NCBI GenBank assembly: GCA_025463965.1
Contig: JAODBN010000157.1
Coordinates: forward strand, 1 to 11,409
DNA from: Acidimicrobiaceae bacterium
GTDB lineage: Bacteria; Actinomycetota; Acidimicrobiia; Acidimicrobiales; Bog-793
Length of the DNA stretch: 11,409 nt
Direction: 5' to 3'
Part shown: piece after piece, positions 6,309 through 11,409 of the stretch
How the letters are laid out: every line of letters starts with the position of its first letter
How positions within the stretch are numbered: the first letter of the stretch is position 1
The notes under the pieces: generated by a model
Seen by the model: the letters and a program-made list of their open reading frames with translations, nothing else
What the model was told of the DNA's origin: nothing
Databases searched by the model: none
Program-made: the position numbers and the translations under genes

Positions 6309-7183
6309 GGCGCCTTCTCCACCGATCGGGGACGGCGGACGCCGCGGGTCGACGCACGCCAGACGCCGAACGAGCCACGGTCACGCCGGGGATCTCGGCC
6401 GACAAGCTGCGCGTCGAGATCCAGGGGCGCACACTCCTCGAGGACGTCTCGCTGTCGGTGGGCCCCGGGCGCTGGCTGAGCATCGTCGGGCCGAACGGGG
6501 CGGGCAAGACCACCCTCCTGCGGGCGCTCGCGTGCCTGGTGCGCCACGAGGGTCGCGTGCGCGTCGGCGAGACCGCGCTCGAGGGACTGCGAGCCGCAGA
6601 ACGCGCTCGGCTCGTCGCCTACGTGCCTCAGCACCCCGTCGTCCCCTCGGGCGTCACCGTGCGCGCCTATGTGCTGCTCGGGCGGACCTGTCACCTCAGC
6701 CCGCTCGGCGCGGAGCGGGCGGTCGACTTCGAGGTCACCGAGCGCGTCCTCGAAGAGCTCGACCTCGTCTCCTACGGCGGGCGGCTCCTCTCCTCCCTCT
6801 CCGGTGGCGAGCGCCAGCGAGCGGTGCTGGCACGCGCCCTTGCCCAGGAGGCCCCGGTACTGCTGCTCGATGAGCCGACGACCGGGCTCGACATCGGCTA
6901 CCAGCAGGAGGTGCTCGACCGGATCGAGAAGCTTCGGCGAGACGCGCGCTGGAGCGTGCTGTCGACCATGCACGACCTCACCCTTGCGGGCTCCTACGCA
7001 GACGAGCTCGCTCTGCTGGTCGGCGGACGGGTGGTCGCCTCGGGCAGCCCGCTCGAGACCCTCACCGAGGAGAACCTGGCGCTGTTCACCCGCGCCCGTG
7101 TTCGTCTGCTGATCGAGAACGGGATCCCCGTCGTCGTGCCGCTCGGCCGAGCCGAGGCCCCTGACGGCAATCGTCTCGAGTAG
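6305..7183 (+). CDS. btuD: Cobalamin ABC transporter, ATP-binding protein
   Basis: This 292-residue cytoplasmic ATPase powers B12 import through BtuC. All ABC motifs are intact: Walker A GPNGAGKT (62-69), Q-loop glutamine in YVPQHP (Gln109), signature LSGGERQR (165-172), Walker B VLLLDEP with catalytic Glu190, D-loop GLD (194-196) and H-loop His223 in STMHDL. The frame is open far upstream inside btuC. The GTG at 6305 is chosen because it overlaps the btuC stop as GTGA and has GGAGG six bases upstream. This gives about 30 extra, poorly conserved residues before the nucleotide-binding domain, and no later ATG or GTG fits better. It is the last gene of the riboswitch-controlled operon. Confidence 0.9.
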   Translation: MRRLLHRSGTADAAGRRTPDAERATVTPGISADKLRVEIQGRTLLEDVSLSVGPGRWLSIVGPNGAGKTTLLRALACLVRHEGRVRVGETALEGLRAAERARLVAYVPQHPVVPSGVTVRAYVLLGRTCHLSPLGAERAVDFEVTERVLEELDLVSYGGRLLSSLSGGERQRAVLARALAQEAPVLLLDEPTTGLDIGYQQEVLDRIEKLRRDARWSVLSTMHDLTLAGSYADELALLVGGRVVASGSPLETLTEENLALFTRARVRLLIENGIPVVVPLGRAEAPDGNRLE

Positions 7184-7211
7184 CCCGCGTGCGAGCGAGC
7201 CGCACCACCCG

Positions 7212-7492
7212 TCAAGGAGCGGACGCCGGGACTTTTGCCGGCGGCGGCGTGTTCTCCATCTTGGCGTAGTGGCTGGCGAGCTTGGCGCGCGACGCCCGTG
7301 CGGCGGTCGGCGTCTGCCCACGATTCCAGCCGAGGTCACGTCGGTACATGCCCCTGAAATCGTCGGACACAAGGCTGACCTCGGCGCGGCCCCCGGTCAG
7401 GATGCGGTGGTGCTGGCCGGGTCGAGCTTGGGGAAGTCCTCCCGCTTGTGCATTCCGCGGGTCTCGGTCCACAAAAGGGCGCTCTCGTAGGT
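7212..7492 (-). pseudogene. Frameshifted C-terminal remnant of a fumarate-reductase/SdhA-like flavoprotein
   Basis: One minus-strand frame (about 7415-7492) reads TYESALLWTETRGMHKRE followed by DFPKLDPA. This resembles the C-terminal domain of FAD-dependent fumarate reductase/succinate dehydrogenase-type proteins, where an E(S/T)RG-x-H-x-R-x-DFP-x-x-D pattern is characteristic. That frame is opened by a TGA at 7495-7493 and soon ends in another stop. The adjacent frame picks up exactly where it breaks, with QHHRILTGGRAEVSL and a further 50 or so residues of low-complexity tail to a TGA at 7212. Continuity of the family pattern across two frames suggests a single-base indel near 7412-7420. The FAD-binding N-terminal part is absent. 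The stretch lies between two convergent units (btuD and pyruvate kinase). An alternative is a small unrelated gene of 112 residues (7550-7212), which I consider less likely. Confidence 0.5.
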
Positions 7493-7597
7493 TCAGCGCG
7501 CCGCTCCCGACCCACCTGACACGCGGCACCGCTCGAGCACGACGGTGCAAAGCTCGCTGTCCGGCCGGTCTCGGAGCAGCCGGCTACTCGCGAGGGC
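7493..7597. other. Intergenic sequence downstream of pyruvate kinase
   Basis: Together with the remnant above, this fills the gap of about 410 bp between the convergent btuD and pyruvate kinase genes. I see no gene and no hairpin followed by a T-tract for either operon in it. Confidence 0.4.
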
Positions 7598-9124
7598 TCA
7601 GCCGACCCGGACGATGCGGATGGTGTCGGTCACCGGGTCGGGTTCGTTGGGGGAGCCGGCGAGCACGATGACGACGTCGCCGGCCCTCGCGTAGCCCGCC
7701 TCGACGGTCCGGCTCACCGCATACCAAACGATGTCGTCGGTGCTGGTCGACTCCCGCACGATCAGCGAGTCGACGCCCCAGCTGACCGAGAGCTGGCGAG
7801 CGGTCTGCAACGAGGGGGTGGCTGCCACGATCGGCATGGAGGGCCGAAAGCGTGAGATGACCCGGGCCGTGGCCCCAGTCCGGGTGCAGGCGATGATCGC
7901 CGCAGCGTTCTGCTCCATGGCGGCGCGCCAGGCCGCGCCGGTGATTGCCGCGGTGATGCCCGGCGCGGACGACGGTGGACCGGAGACTTCCTGCAGGCCT
8001 AGGCCGGCGCCCCAGCGGACGTAGTCGAAGTCCTGCTCGGTGCGGAGCACGATCTTTGCCATCGTCGCCACGACGTTCACCGGGTCCGTCCCCACTGCGG
8101 TCTCCGCCGAGAGCATGACGGCGCTCGTGCCGTCGAGCACCGCGTTGGCCACGTCTGTCACCTCAGCACGGGTCGGGACCGGGGCGGTGACCATCGACTC
8201 GAGCATCTGGGTGGCGGTGATCACCGGTCGGCCGAAGCGGACGCCGGAGCGGATGATGTGCTTTTGGTGGTGAGGGACGTCCTCGAGCGGGACGCGCACC
8301 CCGAGGTCGCCGCGAGCGACCATCACCGAGTCGGTGACGGCCAGGATGGCGTCAAGATCCGCGATCGCCTCGGGCGTCTCGATCTTCGCGCAGAGCATGA
8401 CCGAGCTCGACCCCGCGGCGGCGCGCACCGCGAGCATGTCGGCGGCCGAGCGCACGAAGGACACCGCCACCATGTCGATGCCCTCGGCGACGAGGGCCTC
8501 GAGGCGTGCGAGGTCATCGGTCGTCGGGGTGGCGAGCACGACGCGGCTCGTGGGCACGGTCACCCCGGGGCGGCCCTGCAGGCGGCCGCCGCTGATCACC
8601 CGGGCGATCGCCCCTTCGTCGTTGCGCCCGATGACGTGGAGCGACACGCCGCCGTCGCCGAGCGCCACCCGGTCTCCCTCCTCCAGACCGAGCGCCACCT
8701 CGTCGAGCGCGACACCGATGCGCTTGTTCGAGCTCTCGGCCAGCACCGACCCGGGCAGCACGAGCAGCTCGTCACCGCTCGAGAGCACCACGCCCCCGTC
8801 GGGGAACGGGGTGGTCCGGATCTTCGGCCCGGGAAGGTCCGCCATGACCCCGATCTCGGGCGCCGCCTCTCGCACACGACGGACGCGACCGACGGCCTCG
8901 TCGATGGTGCCGTGGGCGAGCGGGATGCGCGCCACGTCCATGCCGGCTTCGGTCAGCTTCCTCAGCATCTCGACCGAGTCCGAGGCGGGCCCGATCGTGG
9001 CCACGATCCGGGTACGCCGGTTCGTCGACCGTCCGCTCGCTCGAGCGGTGACCTCACGCGTGTACGGCGTCGGGAAGCTGACGACCGGGGGGACGGTCAC
9101 CTCGGGTTCTGGTGCGAGCTCCAT
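7598..9124 (-). CDS. pyk: Pyruvate kinase (Lys117-type, atypical cation site)
   Basis: This 508-residue enzyme should convert phosphoenolpyruvate and ADP to pyruvate and ATP in the cytosol. The fold is recognisable from TRIVATIGPAS (38-48), GPKIRT (99-104), the catalytic AKIE (Lys247, Glu249), ARGDLGV with metal ligand Asp273, TATQMLESM (Thr305) and the PTRAEVTDVANAVLDGTSAVMLSAETA block (318-343). The regulatory C-domain follows. Several usually fixed residues differ. The RLNFSH motif is ARIPLAH (65-71), so the Asn and Ser that coordinate K+ are Pro68 and Ala70. In the DTKGPE position the sequence is DLPGPK, giving Leu97 and Lys101 (rabbit 113 and 117), the pattern of K+-independent enzymes such as E. 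coli PykA. About 30 extra residues precede the fold; ATG 9124 has only a weak ribosome site, so a later start is possible. It lies 57 bp downstream of larA and is probably cotranscribed. Confidence 0.88.
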   Translation of the reverse strand: MELAPEPEVTVPPVVSFPTPYTREVTARASGRSTNRRTRIVATIGPASDSVEMLRKLTEAGMDVARIPLAHGTIDEAVGRVRRVREAAPEIGVMADLPGPKIRTTPFPDGGVVLSSGDELLVLPGSVLAESSNKRIGVALDEVALGLEEGDRVALGDGGVSLHVIGRNDEGAIARVISGGRLQGRPGVTVPTSRVVLATPTTDDLARLEALVAEGIDMVAVSFVRSAADMLAVRAAAGSSSVMLCAKIETPEAIADLDAILAVTDSVMVARGDLGVRVPLEDVPHHQKHIIRSGVRFGRPVITATQMLESMVTAPVPTRAEVTDVANAVLDGTSAVMLSAETAVGTDPVNVVATMAKIVLRTEQDFDYVRWGAGLGLQEVSGPPSSAPGITAAITGAAWRAAMEQNAAAIIACTRTGATARVISRFRPSMPIVAATPSLQTARQLSVSWGVDSLIVRESTSTDDIVWYAVSRTVEAGYARAGDVVIVLAGSPNEPDPVTDTIRIVRVG

Positions 9125-9181
9125 GGCACCAGCATGCCCGATGCCGGGCCCCCCCGAATGCCAGGGACGGCCGGCAACGGG

Positions 9182-10450
9182 TCAGACGCCGACGAGGTAG
9201 GGGATCGTTCTCGGGCCCTCCGGCAGCACGCAGCACGTGGCGCCGGGCCCCCGTCGGGCGAGCTCGGCAGCGACGGCCTGGTGGACGTCAGCGACCGCCC
9301 CGAGGTGCACGCTCGCCAGTTCGCCCGCCGTGAGACCGTCGGTGCGCATCGCCACCCGGGAGCGCTCGAGCGAGCGGGCCAGCACTTGGGCCTGCCACTG
9401 GTCCGGCGTTGCCGGCCCGTCCGGGAGCGAATCGAGGAAGGCTCGCGCGCTCGGCGCCGCGGAGAGGAGCCCCTGGAGCGATCCGTGCGACGGGAAGCCC
9501 TCCCGGCACTCGGCCGCCGCAACCACGAGCCCGCCGTCTCTCACCACCTCGCTCGCCGCCGAGATCCCCTTCACGGCCTGGTAGAGATCCTGGTCGAGGG
9601 GCCAGCCGGCGTTGGTGGTGACGACGACGTCGAAGCGGTCGCTCACCGCCTGCATGCTGGCGGCGCGCACGAGCTCGCAGGCGGCCCGGTGCATGGCGAA
9701 CAGCTCGCCGGAGAAGGCCTCGACCACTTCCTGGGCGGCGTCGAGGACGACGTCGCAGGCGAAGTGGACGCCAACCGCTGCGGAGATCGCCCGTACGTCG
9801 TCGTGGACGGGATTGCCCTCGAGCACCCCGAAGGTGGCGCGGGGGTCGCCGATCCGGCTGGCGTCGTGCAAGGTGAGCACCGTCTCGAGGCCGGCCAGCC
9901 CGGGAGCGAGGAGCTTCGGCCCGCCGGAGAAACCGGCGAAGAAGTGCGGCTCGACAAAGCCGGTGGTGATGCGCAGGTCGGCCTGGACGAAGGCCTTCGC
10001 CAAGCGGACGGGGACTCCCGAACCGAGCGTCCCGAAGTCGACGAGCGAGGAGGAGTCCCGACAGTCGTGGTCGAGGACGCGCACCCGGTCCAGCACCTCG
10101 CGCCCGAACATGGCCAGGCGCTCCGACTGGGTGGAGCCACGGTGGGTGCCTGTGGCCACGATCACGACCACGTCGGCGGGGTCCACGATCCCGTCCAGCT
10201 CGTCGAGGATCGCCGGCACGACAAGGTCGCGCGGCTGGGGACGGGTGACGTCGCAGACGGCGATCGCCACCTTCTGGCCCGGGCGCGCCAGTGCGGCGAG
10301 CGGCGGGCCGGCCACCGGCTCGCGAAGCGAGCGTCGGATCTCGCCCAGTGGGTCGCGGGCGGCCGGGCGGTGCTTCGGGGCGACGACGACGGCGTCGTCG
10401 GGGACCTCGACCTCGAGGCCAGTGGTCCCGAACGCCAGATCGACAAGCAC
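9182..10450 (-). CDS. larA: LarA-family nickel-pincer-dependent racemase/epimerase
   Basis: This 422-residue protein belongs to the lactate racemase LarA family, which uses a nickel-pincer nucleotide to racemise or epimerise 2-hydroxyacids by hydride transfer. Aligned to Lactiplantibacillus plantarum LarA, the key residues keep their spacing. Arg70 is in DVTRP, His103 in GTHRG and His169 in VEPHF. Lys179 in GGPK is the pincer attachment and His195 in TLHD the nickel ligand. Gln291 and Lys294 lie in YQAVKG, and a Trp is at 352. These correspond to Arg75, His108, His174, Lys184, His200, Gln295, Lys298 and Trp358. Translation starts at a GTG with AAGGA five bases upstream, 28 bp after the TldE-like gene. 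The cofactor-synthesis genes larB, larC and larE are not in the window. The family includes racemases for several substrates besides lactate, so the substrate is open. Confidence 0.87.
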   Translation of the reverse strand: MLVDLAFGTTGLEVEVPDDAVVVAPKHRPAARDPLGEIRRSLREPVAGPPLAALARPGQKVAIAVCDVTRPQPRDLVVPAILDELDGIVDPADVVVIVATGTHRGSTQSERLAMFGREVLDRVRVLDHDCRDSSSLVDFGTLGSGVPVRLAKAFVQADLRITTGFVEPHFFAGFSGGPKLLAPGLAGLETVLTLHDASRIGDPRATFGVLEGNPVHDDVRAISAAVGVHFACDVVLDAAQEVVEAFSGELFAMHRAACELVRAASMQAVSDRFDVVVTTNAGWPLDQDLYQAVKGISAASEVVRDGGLVVAAAECREGFPSHGSLQGLLSAAPSARAFLDSLPDGPATPDQWQAQVLARSLERSRVAMRTDGLTAGELASVHLGAVADVHQAVAAELARRGPGATCCVLPEGPRTIPYLVGV

Positions 10451-10478
10451 GAGTCCTTCTTCTCCGTGGAGGTCCGGC

Positions 10479-11409
10479 TCAGCTGGCCGGGCTGACCGAG
10501 CTCATGTTGAAGTCGGGCACCCGCAACGCCGGCATGGCCGTGCGGCGCATCCACTCTCCCCACTCCCGAGACAGCGCTCGGGTGCTGGCGCTCGTCTCGT
10601 TCGCGCGCGCCAGCACGTCGACCGGACTTTCGTTGAAACGGAAGTTGTTCACCGCACCGACCACCTCGCCGTCCTCGACGAGGTAGACCCCGTCGCGGGT
10701 CAGCCCCGTGAGCAGAAGCGTCGACAGATCCACCTCCCGGATGTACCAAAGACAGGTCAGCAACAGGGCTCGTCTCGAGGAGGCCACCAGATCCTGCAGG
10801 CCCCCGCCGGCACCTGGGAGCGACAGCGTGAGGTTGTCGACCGGCGGGGTGAACAGCGCGCCGGAGCGACGGGCGCCGGCCCGGTGGTAGCGGAGCCGCT
10901 GCAGGCGGCCATCGGAGACCCACCCGATGCGCTCGAGGGACGCGCCGTTGTCGAACACCGAGACGTCCGCGCCGGACGCCTCGGCCTCGAGGAAGGGGGT
11001 GCACTCGAGCCCGGGCTCGGCAGGGTCGCTCGAGAGCTCGAAGGCGAGCGGGCTCAGCCGCTCGCCGATGCGCGTTCCTCCCCCCGGCGCGGCGAAGACG
11101 CTCCGGCCCTCCTCGGCCTCCCTCCCGCTCGCCGCCTCGCCGAGCACCACCATCAGGTCGGCCACGGCGTCGGGCGGCAGGATCGTCTCGTAGCGGCCTG
11201 CAGGAAGCTCCACCTTGCGCTCGGCCCAGGCGAGGCGCTGGAGCAGCCCCGCCTCCATCTCCGACAGCGAGCAGTCCGAGAAGTCCTCGGTGGCGCGCCC
11301 CGCCCACGCCGATCGCGACCCGTCGCGGCTTCGGGCCACGAGCTCGAGGGTGCCCGTCGGGTCGACGTGGCGGCGGCGCAGCCCGGTCGAGCTGGCGAAA
11401 TAGGTGGTG
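10479..11409 (-). CDS. TldE/PmbA-family metalloprotease-related protein, partial (N-terminus beyond window)
   Basis: This is the C-terminal 310 residues or so of a TldD/PmbA-family protein; the frame runs open through the right edge, so the start is not visible. The first visible residues read TTYFASSTGLRRRHVDP, then RSAWAGRATEDF, LPAGRYETILPPDAVADLM and GTRIGERLSP in the middle domain. The C-terminal domain contains LLLTCLWYIREVD and TGLTRDGVYLVEDGEVVGAV-NNFRFNES. It ends MPALRVPDF-NMSSVSPAS. TldD and TldE form a heterodimeric protease that trims leader peptides or degrades unfolded peptides. TldE lacks the zinc-binding HExxxH helix carried by TldD, and none appears in the visible part. A tldD partner probably lies just upstream, outside the window. 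It is the first visible gene of the larA-pyk unit. Confidence 0.85.
   Translation of the reverse strand, partial: TTYFASSTGLRRRHVDPTGTLELVARSRDGSRSAWAGRATEDFSDCSLSEMEAGLLQRLAWAERKVELPAGRYETILPPDAVADLMVVLGEAASGREAEEGRSVFAAPGGGTRIGERLSPLAFELSSDPAEPGLECTPFLEAEASGADVSVFDNGASLERIGWVSDGRLQRLRYHRAGARRSGALFTPPVDNLTLSLPGAGGGLQDLVASSRRALLLTCLWYIREVDLSTLLLTGLTRDGVYLVEDGEVVGAVNNFRFNESPVDVLARANETSASTRALSREWGEWMRRTAMPALRVPDFNMSSVSPAS

Noticed and set aside
7224..7243. Hairpin CGCCGG-N8-CCGGCG after btuD as a terminator
   Set aside because: The stem is only 6 bp, the T-run lies in the loop, and no T-tract follows on either strand.
8258..10495. A 745-codon open frame on the plus strand across the pyruvate kinase and larA region
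   Set aside because: It is antisense to two clearly conserved genes; its translation is rich in R, G, H, D and E with no family motif, a typical high-GC shadow frame.

Overview
The window is very GC-rich, densely coding DNA with strong third-position GC bias, frequent GTG starts and short or overlapping gene junctions. Its gene set (DHA2-type MFS pump with a TetR repressor, actinobacterial-style cobalamin riboswitch, TldE/PmbA-like protein) fits a high-GC actinobacterium. I cannot name the genus. Nothing looks like a phage, plasmid, insertion sequence or CRISPR locus; no tRNA or rRNA was recognised.

Layout. (1) 1-1921, minus strand: a TetR-family regulator and, downstream, a DHA2-type MFS exporter cut by the left edge. 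Two near-identical 20-bp palindromes lie in front of the two genes, a clear candidate for local repression and autoregulation of a drug or toxicant efflux unit. (2) 1984-3956, minus strand: an aldo/keto reductase of the L-fucose/D-threo-aldose dehydrogenase type, overlapping by 4 nt a glyoxylate/hydroxypyruvate reductase-like D-2-hydroxyacid dehydrogenase. (3) 4094-7183, plus strand: a cobalamin riboswitch with a Shine-Dalgarno-sequestering hairpin, followed by a vitamin B12 ABC importer (btuF, btuC, btuD). (4) 7184-7597: a convergent intergenic stretch holding the frameshifted C-terminal remnant of a fumarate-reductase/succinate-dehydrogenase-like flavoprotein. (5) 7598-11409, minus strand: a TldE/PmbA-family gene (5' part outside the window), a LarA-family nickel-pincer racemase and a pyruvate kinase, closely spaced and probably cotranscribed in that order.

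How the parts work together. The B12 block is a self-contained repressible import operon: when cobalamin binds the aptamer, the P1 helix should hold the strand that would otherwise keep the ribosome-binding site open. A 9-nt sequence present in both the aptamer and the hairpin makes the two pairings mutually exclusive. The efflux block is a classic regulator-plus-pump pair. The LarA and pyruvate kinase genes both act at the pyruvate/2-hydroxyacid node, although LarA's substrate is not proven. No entirely new system is obvious. The most unusual features are a pyruvate kinase lacking most monovalent-cation ligands, a B12-binding protein without a lipobox, the TldE-LarA-pyruvate kinase gene set, and the two well-resolved regulatory switches.
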